This document shows positions 46,098 through 54,962 of a stretch of DNA of 64,000 nucleotides, piece after piece. The notes beneath the pieces are model-generated. The model saw only the letters and a program-made list of their open reading frames with translations, did no database searches and was not told where the DNA came from. Origin of the DNA: Pseudomonas azerbaijanoccidentalis (GTDB lineage: Bacteria; Pseudomonadota; Gammaproteobacteria; Pseudomonadales; Pseudomonadaceae); contig NZ_JAHSTU010000003.1 of assembly GCF_019145495.1 (NCBI RefSeq), positions 372,001 through 436,000 of the forward strand, written 5' to 3'. Within the stretch, counting starts at the first letter, position 1; every line of letters begins with the position of its first letter. A program made the position numbers and the translations under genes.

Positions 46098-47747
46098 TCA
46101 GGCGGGCGTCAGCTCGGTGATGACCCGACCGCTTTCCATGCGCACTAGCTGATCGGCGACATCGAAATAGCGGTCGTCGTGGGAGATCACGATGATGGTC
46201 TTGCCCAGGCGTTTGAGGTCCGGCAGCAGCTCGGTGTAGAAAATCCGGCGGAAGGTCGGGTCCTGGTCAGCGGCCCATTCGTCGAACACCAGCACCGGGC
46301 GCTCTTCCAGCCAGGCATTGACCAATGCCAGGCGCTTGCGCTGGCCGGTGGACAGGTCGGTGGTGGTGAAGTTGCCGTCCTTGACGCTGACCTTGTGCGC
46401 GATTTCCAGGCGTTGCAGGTATTTGTTGGCGTCTTCGGGGATGTGCGTATCGCCCTGGACCACGTCGTCGAACAGGTAGTAATCGGCGAAAATGGTGGTG
46501 AACAACTGGCGATAGTCGTCGCGGTTCTGCGCGTCAATCGCCTCGCCATTAACGCGAATCTGACCCTGTTGCGGGGTGTACAGGCCCAGCAGCAATTTGA
46601 TCAGGGTGGTCTTGCCACAGCCGTTTTCACCGACGATGAACGTGATATCGCCCTGTTTGATCGTCAGGTTGACCGGCCCCAACTGGAAGGGCGCGGCACC
46701 GTCCACCGACGGGAACGCGTAGCGCACGTCCGCCAGTTGCAGCTCGTGCACGGCGGGTTTGACGTCGCCTTGATCGCTGAGCAGCAGGTGCGGTTCGGGG
46801 GTGGAAAATTGTTCGGACAGTTCGGCGATGCGGCGGAAGGCAATCTGCGCGCGGCTGACGATCGGCAGCGTGCTGATCAAGTGTTCCAGCGGACCTTTCA
46901 TGTACAGCAGCACCAGTACGAAACCACTCATCACGGTTTTGTCGGCGCTCGGCCAGAAAGTTTGCAGGGCCAGTGCCAGGCCGATGACCACGAAGAACAG
47001 CATCGAGCCGAAGGTCTTGGCGATGACGAAGGTGTTGATCGAACGCACTTGGGTATTGCAGATGAATTCAGCGGTGCCCTTGATGCCCGAGTTGAACATA
47101 CGTTGGCGACGTGGGCGGTGAATGCGCAATTCCTTGGCGCCTTCGGCAATCGCGTTGTAGTGCTTTTGCAGTTCGTCTTCGGCGTCACGGGCGGCCATGA
47201 AGCCCTGTACGCCTTTGCTTTGGGCGTAGGCCTGGATCGCGGTGCCGATCAGGATCGCGGCGACCATGATCAGGAACATCGGCCACGACAGGATCGCCAG
47301 GTAGCCCATGCAACCCAACGTCACGGTGACGGAGATCGCCAGCGGCGCGAAGGCGAAGGCGAAGTCGCTGATGGTGTCGACGTCGTGGGTCAGCACCGGG
47401 ATCAGGCGGTGGCTGCGGTAGCGCTCGATTTGCTCGATTGGCGCCGACAGCACTTTTTCCCCTAACTGTTTACGCAACTTGGCGATGATGTGCTGGCCGA
47501 CGTAGTTGGTGCCGATGTCGGAGCAGATCGAACTGGCCAGCGCCAGCAGGCACAGGCCGGCGAACAGCGCGACCACGCCTTGGGTCAGGCCGCTGTCCGA
47601 ATGCAAGGCGTTGTTGATGGTCGCCAGCAGCACCGTGACGCTCAGGCCGCCAACCATGCCCAGGAAAATGGACGCGGCGACGATCAGTCGAAAGGGTTTG
47701 AGCAGGGCGAACAATTCACCGATGGCGCCGCGTGTGGGCTGGGTCAT
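46098..47747 (-). CDS. pvdE: Ferribactin ABC exporter PvdE
   Basis: A 549-residue fused ABC exporter of the cyclic-peptide (SyrD/YojI) type, which carries the acylated pyoverdine precursor from cytoplasm to periplasm for maturation. Six transmembrane helices fill about 1-310. The nucleotide-binding domain has Walker A GENGCGKTT (about 374-382), signature LSTGQRKRLAL (about 462) and Walker B VLVFDEWAADQDP, where WAA replaces the commoner PTS. An exact iron-starvation box lies 42 bases upstream. In P. aeruginosa pvdF lies directly upstream; here that gap holds only the promoter and a REPIN. Confidence 0.94.
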   Translation of the reverse strand: MTQPTRGAIGELFALLKPFRLIVAASIFLGMVGGLSVTVLLATINNALHSDSGLTQGVVALFAGLCLLALASSICSDIGTNYVGQHIIAKLRKQLGEKVLSAPIEQIERYRSHRLIPVLTHDVDTISDFAFAFAPLAISVTVTLGCMGYLAILSWPMFLIMVAAILIGTAIQAYAQSKGVQGFMAARDAEDELQKHYNAIAEGAKELRIHRPRRQRMFNSGIKGTAEFICNTQVRSINTFVIAKTFGSMLFFVVIGLALALQTFWPSADKTVMSGFVLVLLYMKGPLEHLISTLPIVSRAQIAFRRIAELSEQFSTPEPHLLLSDQGDVKPAVHELQLADVRYAFPSVDGAAPFQLGPVNLTIKQGDITFIVGENGCGKTTLIKLLLGLYTPQQGQIRVNGEAIDAQNRDDYRQLFTTIFADYYLFDDVVQGDTHIPEDANKYLQRLEIAHKVSVKDGNFTTTDLSTGQRKRLALVNAWLEERPVLVFDEWAADQDPTFRRIFYTELLPDLKRLGKTIIVISHDDRYFDVADQLVRMESGRVITELTPA

Positions 47748-47788
47748 GGAAGACAGTTCCTTGGGTCGGAAGGCAGATACCCAGTAGA

Positions 47789-47812
47789 ACGTCTGGTCGA
47801 GGGGTTAATTTA
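47789..47812 (-). promoter_or_regulatory. PvdS iron-starvation box of pvdE
   Basis: On the minus strand TAAAT (47812-47808), 16 bases, then CGT (47791-47789). It matches the consensus exactly, with ATG 42 bases after the CGT. Confidence 0.85.
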
Positions 47813-47852
47813 GAGCGGTGCCGATTGACGGCGGAGTTGGCACACAAAACCC

Positions 47853-47937
47853 TGTAGGAGCTGCCGAAGGCTGCGATCTTTTGATCCTGGTTGTAAACAT
47901 CAAAGTCAAAAGATCGCAGCCTTCGGCAGCTCCTACA
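47853..47937. repeat. REPIN, TGTAGGAGCTGCCG family
   Basis: TGTAGGAGCTGCCGAAGGCT with GCGATCTTTTGA and its inverse about 20 bases later; between pvdO and the pvdE promoter. Confidence 0.92.
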
Positions 47938-47954
47938 AGGGGAGGTGTTTAGGG

Positions 47955-48818
47955 TTAGAACTGGCGCACTACACGAAAGCCCATCCAGTCCCCACGTTCT
48001 TGCGGGTACTGGCTGTTGCGGTTGCCGGAGCGGGAGAACACCGGTGCTTCGCCCCAGTCGTTGCCACGTATGCGCACCGCTTCGCAGTTGGGTTCCAGCC
48101 AGGCGCTGCCATCGGCAGGGGCGCCGACGTAGTTTGGGTGTTCGCAGTCTTCTACCCATTCGTAGACGTTGCCGTGCATGTCGTACATGCCAAAGGCGTT
48201 GGGCGGGTAGCTGCCCACCGGCGAGCTGTAGCTGTAGCCGTCGGCCGGGCCGTAGGTGTTGGCGTGTTTGGCGATGCTGTATTCCTTGCCCTCATCGAAC
48301 GGGAAGGGGAACGGGTCTTTGGTGCCGCCGCGCGCCGCGTATTCGCGCTGGGCTTCGCTGACCATGCTGTACTTCTGCCCGGTCTTTTTCGACAGCCAGG
48401 CGACGTAGTTTTTAACGTCATCGAAGTTCATGCACACCGCCGGTTGGCGTGGGCTCTGTGGATAACGCGGCTTGCTGGCGATGCACTCGCGACCGGGGCG
48501 GGTATCGCCATTGGCGATGATCACACCGCTCTCTTTCACGTAGCTGTCCCACTCACCGGCGGTGATCTGGAAACGGCTCATGGCGAACGGTTTGGCGAAG
48601 GTCACGTCATGCATCGGCCCTTCATCGGGCTCGCGACCGACTTCGTCCTCCGGGGTGCCCATGGTGAATGTACCGGCGGGCAGAACCACCATTTCCGGGC
48701 AGTTTTTGCAGTCCTTGAATACTTTGCCCGCTGGCGGGGCAGTGGCGGCCTGCGCGGCAGACGGCAGCAGGAAGGCGAGTGTGGCAGCCAGTCCAGCGGT
48801 CAGCAGATTTCGGTTCAT
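47955..48818 (-). CDS. pvdO: Periplasmic dihydropyoverdine dehydrogenase PvdO
   Basis: A 287-residue protein of the formylglycine-generating-enzyme (SUMF1) fold. A signal peptide (LLTAGLAATLAFLLPSAAQA) is followed by the family start MVVLPAGTFTMGTPEDE and the C-terminal signature RIRGNDWGEAP to WMGFRVVRQF. In the known pathway PvdO oxidises dihydropyoverdine to the fluorescent chromophore in the periplasm. It lies downstream of pvdM and pvdN on the same strand; the 135-base gap before it contains a REPIN, and I see no separate iron-starvation box, so it probably depends on readthrough from the pvdM promoter. Confidence 0.92.
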   Translation of the reverse strand: MNRNLLTAGLAATLAFLLPSAAQAATAPPAGKVFKDCKNCPEMVVLPAGTFTMGTPEDEVGREPDEGPMHDVTFAKPFAMSRFQITAGEWDSYVKESGVIIANGDTRPGRECIASKPRYPQSPRQPAVCMNFDDVKNYVAWLSKKTGQKYSMVSEAQREYAARGGTKDPFPFPFDEGKEYSIAKHANTYGPADGYSYSSPVGSYPPNAFGMYDMHGNVYEWVEDCEHPNYVGAPADGSAWLEPNCEAVRIRGNDWGEAPVFSRSGNRNSQYPQERGDWMGFRVVRQF

Positions 48819-48855
48819 GACTCATCTCGATCGAAGAAAAAAACGGGGTGTTCAC

Positions 48856-48940
48856 TGTAGGAGCTGCCGCCGGCTGCGATCTTTTGATTTTGATTTTTAC
48901 AAGCAAGATCAAAAGATCGCAGCCTGCGGCAGCTCCTACA
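48856..48940. repeat. REPIN, TGTAGGAGCTGCCG family
   Basis: TGTAGGAGCTGCCGCCGGCT with GCGATCTTTTGA and its inverse, between pvdN and pvdO inside a likely operon. Confidence 0.9.
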
Positions 48941-48953
48941 GGGGGGGAGCGTG

Positions 48954-50246
48954 TCAGGCGGTTTTGTTGAGCAAGGCCATGAACCGGTCGATTTCGTTTT
49001 CGCTGTTGAGCAGGCCGGGGGCGATGCGGATGACCGGGCCGACGTCGCGGTCCACCGAGTCACAGACCACGCGGTTCTGCATCAATCCGCTGGCGATTTT
49101 TTCGCAGTCCATATCCTTTATCCGGAAGAAGGTGAAACCGGCGGACAGCTGTGGACTTTGCGGCGTGACCAGTTCGATCCGCGGCTGTTCCAGTAATCGG
49201 TTCTTGGCGTAGGTGTTGAGCTCATGGATGCGTGTCTGAACCTCGGCCTTGCCCAAATCCAGGTGCAGCTTGAATGCCTCGTCGGCCGCCCAGCGGTGTT
49301 CGAAACTGTGATAGCCGCCGGGGGTCATGATGGTCGCGAAGTCGGTGGATTCGCTGAAGGTCGGAATGATCGGCGTGACGTCCTTGACCTCGGTGGAACG
49401 GGCGCAAATGATCCCGGTACCACGAGGACCGAACATCCATTTGTGAGTGCCGGCAATGAAGAAATCGCAGTGCATGTCGGGGAAGTCGAGGTTCTCGACG
49501 CCAAAACCATGTACGCCGTCGACCACATACAGAATGCGGTCCTTCTCGTCGCGCTGACGGTTCAGCTCGTCGACCAATTTGCCGATTTCACCAATCGGCA
49601 ACTTCACACCGCTGCCCGATTGCACCCAGGTCATGCCCAGCACGCGGGTTTCCGGGCGGATGCCTTTGCTGATCGAGTCCAGCACTTCGTCGACGGAAAT
49701 GTCGTGGCTGTTCTCGAACAACTTGAGTTTGCGCACCTTCGTGCCCTGGCGTTGCTGACGGAATTCCAGGGTGTAATTGGTCGAATAATGCTCGTGTTCG
49801 CTGACCAGTATTTCCTGATCCGGGCGCACATGAATGCCGCCGTAGATCATCGCCAGGCCTTCGGTGGTGCTGCCGGTGAGGGCGATCTGCTCAGGCTTGG
49901 CGTTGAGGTAACGACCGGCCCAGACCCGCACGTTGTGCTCGCGTTTCTCGGTTTCCTGCAGGTCCCAGTCCATCGCCCGGCCAGGGTTGCGGTCGATGTT
50001 GGCGCGGTGCATGTCGATGGCGTTGCGCACAGAGGTCGGGTGCGAAGTCACGAGGAAGTTGGCGAAGTGCAGGTAGTCCGGGTCCTGATTGAACAGCTGG
50101 CGCAGCTGCGCCCATTTGCCCTTGGGCAGCGGTTGCGGCGGCTGTTGCAGATTGCCGGCCAGTGCCGGCAGATTCACGCCGGCAGTCAGCGGCAGGCCGG
50201 CGGCAAGAATACCGGCCTGCTTGAGGAATGAACGACGGTTGGTCAT
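48954..50246 (-). CDS. pvdN: PLP-dependent pyoverdine maturation enzyme PvdN
   Basis: A 430-residue fold-type I PLP enzyme with a twin-arginine signal (TNRRSFLKQAGILAAGLP), exported folded to the periplasm. The PLP lysine is in AGTHKWMFGPRG and the phosphate/aspartate region in YVVDGVHGFG. PvdN is known to convert the glutamate side chain attached to the chromophore to succinamide, a tailoring step not needed for fluorescence. The frame is open to an ATG at 50276 that overlaps the pvdM stop, but the start at MTNRRSF gives the normal length and Tat signal; the longer start is a real alternative. It is 29 bases from pvdM in one operon. Confidence 0.92.
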   Translation of the reverse strand: MTNRRSFLKQAGILAAGLPLTAGVNLPALAGNLQQPPQPLPKGKWAQLRQLFNQDPDYLHFANFLVTSHPTSVRNAIDMHRANIDRNPGRAMDWDLQETEKREHNVRVWAGRYLNAKPEQIALTGSTTEGLAMIYGGIHVRPDQEILVSEHEHYSTNYTLEFRQQRQGTKVRKLKLFENSHDISVDEVLDSISKGIRPETRVLGMTWVQSGSGVKLPIGEIGKLVDELNRQRDEKDRILYVVDGVHGFGVENLDFPDMHCDFFIAGTHKWMFGPRGTGIICARSTEVKDVTPIIPTFSESTDFATIMTPGGYHSFEHRWAADEAFKLHLDLGKAEVQTRIHELNTYAKNRLLEQPRIELVTPQSPQLSAGFTFFRIKDMDCEKIASGLMQNRVVCDSVDRDVGPVIRIAPGLLNSENEIDRFMALLNKTA

Positions 50247-50275
50247 GGCTTCGGCTTCGCTTGGCAAAAGGGGCA

Positions 50276-51625
50276 TCAGTTTTTGGCGACCGGTCGGGAG
50301 GACTTTTCCACCTGATCCCAGACCCGCAGGAAATTGCCACCCCAGAGCTTGGCGATGTCGGCCTCGCTGTACCCGCGGCTGATCAGTTCGGCGGTGACGT
50401 TGCGTGCCTCACTGACATCCTTCCAGCCGTCGAGGCCACCGCCATCGTTGAAGTCGGAACTGATGCCGACGTGATCGATGCCGATTTTCTTCACCGCGTA
50501 GTCAATCGCGTCGCCGTAATCCTTGAGGGTGGCCTTGGGTTCTTCGTCGACGATCGCGTAGAGCTGGCTGGCGTATTCGCCGAAACGTTGCTCGGACCAC
50601 ACGGTGATGACCGGGTCGCCCGGCATCAGCGCCATCTCAAGACCTTGCAAGGGTTGCAGATCGAAGCGCGCACGCAGGGCGTTGAGTTTGTCCTGGGTGG
50701 CCTGGCTCAGTGGGCGGATGTAGGTCGGGAAGCCGACAATCTGCACCACGCCGCCACTGTCCTTGATCAGCTGCATTTCGTGGTCGCTGAGGTTGCGCGG
50801 AATGTCCACCAGCCCGCGCGGCGCCGAGTGCGAGGCGACCATCGGTGTGCGGCTCAAGCGCGCGACTTGTTCCAGGGCCTTGGTCGACATCTGCGACACG
50901 TCGATGATCACGCCCAAATCATTGAGGCGGTGCACGGCTTGTTTGCCGATGTCCGACAGACCGCCAAGGGCGTCGCGCGAGTCATTGAAAAACGGCAGCG
51001 GTCGCGACGAGTCGGCCCAGGTGTTGTTGCCCACGTAGCTGAAACCGAACATGCGCATGCCGCGCGCCGCCCATTTGTCCAGGGCGGTGAGGTCGTTGCC
51101 CAGCGGGTAGGCGTTGAGCATGCTCATGAAGATCGCAAACTTGCCTTCGCCATGCAGGCGGCGGAAATCGTCGGGGGTGTAGGCGATGGCCACCTGATTG
51201 GGGAAGTCGCGCACCAGCGTGGTGATGATCTTGTAGCGGGTTTCCTGCTCGAAACGTGCTTCTTCGATGAAGCCGGCGGTGGGGCGATGCGGCGCGTTGG
51301 GGCCATTCCAGATTTCCGGCCAGCCGAAGATGGTCAGCGCCGCGCCGGACAGGCGTCCGCGTCCGGTTTTCACCAGATCGAACTGGCCGCTGCCGTCTTT
51401 GTCGGCTTCATTGCCGGCGGTACCGAAATCCATCGGCACGGTGATGTGGCTGTCGAACGAGAGCAGACGTTCATGCAGTTCGTCGGCCTGTTTCATCACC
51501 TTGACCGGGTAGCCGAGGTTGTCCTTGAACCAGTAATCCCAGGCTGCGAAGCCGGCGCCTGCGCTGATTGCCAGGGCCAGCGGCAGGCCGATGAAAAGAG
51601 CCTTTTTCGAACGTGGTTTTGTCAT
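50276..51625 (-). CDS. pvdM: Dipeptidase-like pyoverdine maturation protein PvdM
   Basis: A 449-residue membrane-anchored periplasmic protein of the M19 renal-dipeptidase family (signal/anchor KALFIGLPLALAISAGAGFAA). Several metal ligands appear lost: the family HxD is SHIT here, the ligand Glu is not found in IFMSMLNAY, and the His of DLSHVS is Gln in DVSQMS, while SHS and SDFND remain. This fits reports that PvdM assists PvdP oxidation of ferribactin rather than acting as an ordinary dipeptidase. The frame is open to 51688, but the iron-starvation box spans 51674-51697 and the -10 CGT lies inside that extension, so the start at MTKPRSKK is correct. It heads the pvdM-pvdN operon. Confidence 0.92.
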   Translation of the reverse strand: MTKPRSKKALFIGLPLALAISAGAGFAAWDYWFKDNLGYPVKVMKQADELHERLLSFDSHITVPMDFGTAGNEADKDGSGQFDLVKTGRGRLSGAALTIFGWPEIWNGPNAPHRPTAGFIEEARFEQETRYKIITTLVRDFPNQVAIAYTPDDFRRLHGEGKFAIFMSMLNAYPLGNDLTALDKWAARGMRMFGFSYVGNNTWADSSRPLPFFNDSRDALGGLSDIGKQAVHRLNDLGVIIDVSQMSTKALEQVARLSRTPMVASHSAPRGLVDIPRNLSDHEMQLIKDSGGVVQIVGFPTYIRPLSQATQDKLNALRARFDLQPLQGLEMALMPGDPVITVWSEQRFGEYASQLYAIVDEEPKATLKDYGDAIDYAVKKIGIDHVGISSDFNDGGGLDGWKDVSEARNVTAELISRGYSEADIAKLWGGNFLRVWDQVEKSSRPVAKN

Positions 51626-51673
51626 TGCCGTCTCAGTCAGGTTCGCCGCGGGGGGCTTTGCTATCTGGGAGGA

Positions 51674-51697
51674 ACGAGTAGGCGGCATTGGAATTTA
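51674..51697 (-). promoter_or_regulatory. PvdS iron-starvation box of pvdM
   Basis: On the minus strand TAAAT (51697-51693), 16 bases, then CGT (51676-51674): exact consensus. It decides the pvdM start. Confidence 0.87.
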
Positions 51698-51706
51698 GGC
51701 TGTCCC

Positions 51707-51786
51707 AAAAAGATCGCAGCCTTCGGCAGCTCCTACATTTGGATCGGCGTACCCCTGTAGGCGCTGCCGAAGGCTGCGATCTTTTC
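51707..51786. repeat. REPIN between divergent pvdM and pvdP promoters
   Basis: AAAGATCGCAGCCTTCGGCA with GCTCCTACA faces TGTAGGCGCTGCCGAAGGCT with GCGATCTTTT (one substitution in the second arm). It fills the space between the two iron-starvation boxes. Confidence 0.9.
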
Positions 51787-51795
51787 GGGGCGCCA

Positions 51796-51819
51796 TAAAT
51801 TTATAGGGGCAACAAACGT
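51796..51819 (+). promoter_or_regulatory. PvdS iron-starvation box of pvdP
   Basis: TAAAT (51796-51800), 16 bases, CGT (51817-51819): exact consensus. Transcription would begin near 51826, which excludes the TTG at 51826 as start codon. Confidence 0.86.
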
Positions 51820-51864
51820 TCTAGCTTGGATAAAGCCTGCTTCATGGCTGACACAGGTAGGGCA

Positions 51865-53475
51865 ATGACGATTTCTCGACGATGGTTCATGGCGGGCCTG
51901 GCGCTGACCGGCGCGGCCGTGCCTGCGGCTTTTTATGGGCATCGCGAATGGACGAAACCGGATCCGACGATCACGCCGGGTGAGGCTTCATTCGATGTGG
52001 CGGATGTGACCGGCCAGCGTTTGGCCGACACATTGCGCGGCGTCTGGCAGATCCGTTTTGAAGGCCGTGATGCGGGGCTTGAAGGCTTGCCGCGGGACGG
52101 ACTGGAAGTGTTTCTCGACATCGGCCACAAGGGCCGTGGCCTGATCGGTTTTCTTGACACGCCTGAACGGCTGCGCTCCAAAGAACTGCCGCGTTACCGG
52201 GTGCTCGGCGATCTGGCTGGGGTCAAACCGGCGCAGTTGAGTTGGCGATTGTTGAGCGCCAATGGCAGCTGTGACTACGAATTCAGCATGGCGCTGGACG
52301 AAGTCTGGGCCGGGTTCGGCAATGCCGGCAGCGGTTCACTCAGTGGGCGCGTGCTGGATCTGGATCGGCCCTTGATGCTTACGGCGCAGGACAACCGCTT
52401 CGTCGCCGTGAAGAAAGTCTTCCCCGAAGCCCGCGAGCGCACCGGCCTGAATCCGCCGCTGTTGGGGTGGCTGACGTCCCAGGAGCATCGCCTGTTTCAC
52501 CAGCTCTGGCATGCCTCCCGGGACAAGTGGCACACCTTGCCCGAAGACAAGCGCAATGCCTTGCGCGGTATCGGCTGGCAGCCTGGCCCCAGGGACCAGG
52601 AGCGCGACGCCCGTGGCAAGCGCAAGGATCGCAATGGCTCGGGCGTGGACTTTTTCTTCATGCACCGGCACATGCTCGGCACGGCGCGGTCAATGCAGGA
52701 CTTGCCGTCGTGGACGCAATTCCCGTTGCCGCAACCGGAACTGGCCAGGGACCGCATCGGCTTCGCCAACTATTTCGACAACCACGACGGTACCGCGCTG
52801 CCGCCGACCTGGCTGGCCGAAGACGATGACGAGTATTCGCAATGGGTCAGCGACATCAAGACCGCCGAGACCTATCACAGCAATTTCCAGGTCTGGGAGT
52901 CGCAGTACCGCGATCCGCGTTACCTGTCGAAGCTGACGCTGGGACAGTTTGGCTCGGAGGTGGAGCTGGGCCTGCACGACTGGCTGCACATGCGCTGGGC
53001 TTCGGTGCCACGCGATCCATCCAACGGTCAGCCGGTGCCGTTCGCCCGCGATCCGGCGGACTTTTCTGCGCGGTGGTATGCGCCGGAAAACGACTTCCTC
53101 GGTGACCCGTTTTCCTCCCACGTGAACCCGGTGTTCTGGCATTTTCACGGCTGGATCGATGATCGTCTGGAAGACTGGTTCCGCGCCCATGAGCGTTTTC
53201 ATCCGGGTGAGGTCAGTCGGGTTGAGGTCAATGGCGTGCCGTGGTTTGCCCCGGGGCGCTGGGTCGAGATCGCTGATCCGTGGCTTGGCCCGAGCACCCA
53301 TGGGTGCAGCACCACGCCGGGATTGCAGGTCGGCAAGTCGGTGGAGATGGACCCGGAGACCATGAAGCTGGCCTTGCGGATTACCTTTGGCGAGGACGAA
53401 AAGAAACTCGCGGACCTGTTCCGCAAGGTGCCGCAACGGCCGTGGTATGCGCGGCATTTGAAGGCTAAGGCTTAA
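51865..53475 (+). CDS. pvdP: Periplasmic tyrosinase PvdP
   Basis: A 536-residue copper enzyme that oxidises the tyrosine of ferribactin to start chromophore formation in the periplasm. A Tat signal (TISRRWFMAGLALTG) is at the N-terminus. The histidine clusters SQEHRLFHQLWHASRDKWH and FFMHRHML and the tyrosinase CuB-like segment NPVFWHFHGWIDDRLEDW are visible. The start MTISRRW follows AGGTAGGG; an in-frame ATG 21 bases upstream would give 543 residues, closer to the P. aeruginosa protein, and cannot be excluded. It is divergent from pvdM and controlled by its own iron-starvation box. Confidence 0.92.
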   Translation: MTISRRWFMAGLALTGAAVPAAFYGHREWTKPDPTITPGEASFDVADVTGQRLADTLRGVWQIRFEGRDAGLEGLPRDGLEVFLDIGHKGRGLIGFLDTPERLRSKELPRYRVLGDLAGVKPAQLSWRLLSANGSCDYEFSMALDEVWAGFGNAGSGSLSGRVLDLDRPLMLTAQDNRFVAVKKVFPEARERTGLNPPLLGWLTSQEHRLFHQLWHASRDKWHTLPEDKRNALRGIGWQPGPRDQERDARGKRKDRNGSGVDFFFMHRHMLGTARSMQDLPSWTQFPLPQPELARDRIGFANYFDNHDGTALPPTWLAEDDDEYSQWVSDIKTAETYHSNFQVWESQYRDPRYLSKLTLGQFGSEVELGLHDWLHMRWASVPRDPSNGQPVPFARDPADFSARWYAPENDFLGDPFSSHVNPVFWHFHGWIDDRLEDWFRAHERFHPGEVSRVEVNGVPWFAPGRWVEIADPWLGPSTHGCSTTPGLQVGKSVEMDPETMKLALRITFGEDEKKLADLFRKVPQRPWYARHLKAKA

Positions 53476-53480
53476 AAGCG

Positions 53481-53557
53481 AAAGATCGCAGCATTCGGCA
53501 GCTCCTACAGGGGAATGCCTGCATCCGTAGGAGCTGCCGAAGGCTGCGATCTTTTGA
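53481..53557. repeat. REPIN between convergent pvdP and opmQ
   Basis: AAAGATCGCAGCATTCGGCA with GCTCCTACA and the opposite TAGGAGCTGCCGAAGGCTGC arm; starts 6 bases after the pvdP stop and ends 4 bases before the opmQ stop, so it may serve as a two-way terminator. Confidence 0.9.
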
Positions 53558-53560
53558 TCT

Positions 53561-54955
53561 TCAGAGCGTTTGCCACCCACCCCCAAGCGCCTTGTACAAC
53601 GCAATACTCGCCTGCATCCGCGACAACCGCAGTTGCACATTCAAATCCTGCGCGGCATACAGCGTGCGTTGGGTTTCCAGCACCGTGAGCAAATCTTCAG
53701 CCCCCGCTTCGTAACGGCTTTGCGCAATGTTGAACGCGGTTTGCGCCTGATTCAGTTCTTCGCTTTGCCACTGCCGTTGTTCGTCCAGCCCGCGAATGCT
53801 GTTGAGGGCTTTCTCGACATCGGCGAAACCGTTGATGATCGCGCCGCGATAGGTCTCCAGCAGTTCTTCCTGGCGGGCGGTGGCTTTGTCGCGCTCAGCG
53901 CCGAGGCGGCCGTTGTTGAACACCGGCGCGAGCAACCCGGCGGTGAGGTTGTAGAAGGGGCTGCGCAGAATGTCACCCGCGCGGTCGGCGCCGGAGCCGA
54001 TTTCCGCGCTGAGGGTGACGGTCGGCAACATGGCGGCGCGGGCCACGGTGACGTCGGCCTGGGCCGCGGCCAGTTGCGCTTCGGCGCGGGCGATGTCCGG
54101 GCGGCGGCTGAGCAACTGGCTGGGCACACCGGCATCGATGGCCGGCCATGACAGTTGATCAAAACGCTCCTGGCCCAGAGACAGTTCCTGCACCGGACGA
54201 CCGAGCAGGGCGGCGAGGCTGATCTGTGCGTCCGTGGTCTGTTGTTGCACCAGTGGCAATTGCCGTTGCTGCGCCGCCACCAGGCTTTTCTGCTGTGCCA
54301 GTTCCAGCGCCGTTGCCGAGCCCGCGTCAAAACGCGTCTGCACCAGTTTCAGCACATTCTGCGCGTTGGCCAGGTTCAACTCGGCAATGCGGCTCTGCTC
54401 CTGCAACGACAAAGTCTGCGCGTAGCCGCTGGCCACGCCGCTGAGCAGCGTCAGTTCAACGGTTGCCTGATCGAACTCACTGGCGCGCAGGGCAAATTGT
54501 GCGCTGTCGCGGGTGGCGCGCTGGCCGCCCCAGAAATCGATTTCATAGCTGGCGGTGAGGTTGGCGTCGAAGTAATCCACGGCGTCGTTGCTGCTGTCGG
54601 CATCGAGCTGGCTGTACCCGTTGCCGCGTAGCAACTTCTGCCGATTGGCGTTGATCCCGGCCTTGACCTCGGGCAACTGCGAGCCCCCGGCGACCACCGT
54701 TTCGGCCTGTGCCTGCCGCACTCGGGCGATGGCGGCAGCCAGGTCGTAGCTACCGTTCCGGGCCTGTTCGATCAGGCGCCCAAGTTGCGGGCTACCGAAA
54801 CGGTTCCACCATTGCTGATTGTCGCGAGTGGCGCCGGCGGTATGCGGCGATTGCCAGGCGGCGGGCGGCGCAATGCCGCTGTCCGGGCGCTGGGCAGGGC
54901 TGCCGCAGGCGCTGAGCAACAGGCACACGGTCAACAGGCTGAGTGGCGGCTTCAT
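53561..54955 (-). CDS. opmQ: Outer-membrane channel of the pyoverdine efflux system (OpmQ)
   Basis: A 464-residue TolC-type outer-membrane factor of the NodT/OprM group. The lipoprotein signal LTVCLLLSACGS places the lipidated Cys near residue 18. Two repeated coiled-coil halves follow, with characteristic ARVRQAQAE and LAAAQADVTVARAAMLPTV. It forms a tripartite pump with PvdR and PvdT that exports and recycles pyoverdine from the periplasm. The frame is open to 55036, but the start at MKPPLSLL gives the normal lipoprotein signal. The gap to pvdT is 7 bases, so the three are one operon. Confidence 0.92.
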   Translation of the reverse strand: MKPPLSLLTVCLLLSACGSPAQRPDSGIAPPAAWQSPHTAGATRDNQQWWNRFGSPQLGRLIEQARNGSYDLAAAIARVRQAQAETVVAGGSQLPEVKAGINANRQKLLRGNGYSQLDADSSNDAVDYFDANLTASYEIDFWGGQRATRDSAQFALRASEFDQATVELTLLSGVASGYAQTLSLQEQSRIAELNLANAQNVLKLVQTRFDAGSATALELAQQKSLVAAQQRQLPLVQQQTTDAQISLAALLGRPVQELSLGQERFDQLSWPAIDAGVPSQLLSRRPDIARAEAQLAAAQADVTVARAAMLPTVTLSAEIGSGADRAGDILRSPFYNLTAGLLAPVFNNGRLGAERDKATARQEELLETYRGAIINGFADVEKALNSIRGLDEQRQWQSEELNQAQTAFNIAQSRYEAGAEDLLTVLETQRTLYAAQDLNVQLRLSRMQASIALYKALGGGWQTL

Positions 54956-54962
54956 CAATCGA

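Noticed and set aside
51826..51864. Longer N-terminus of PvdP from the TTG at 51826
   Set aside because: The codon would lie at the predicted transcript start just after the CGT element and has no ribosome binding site.
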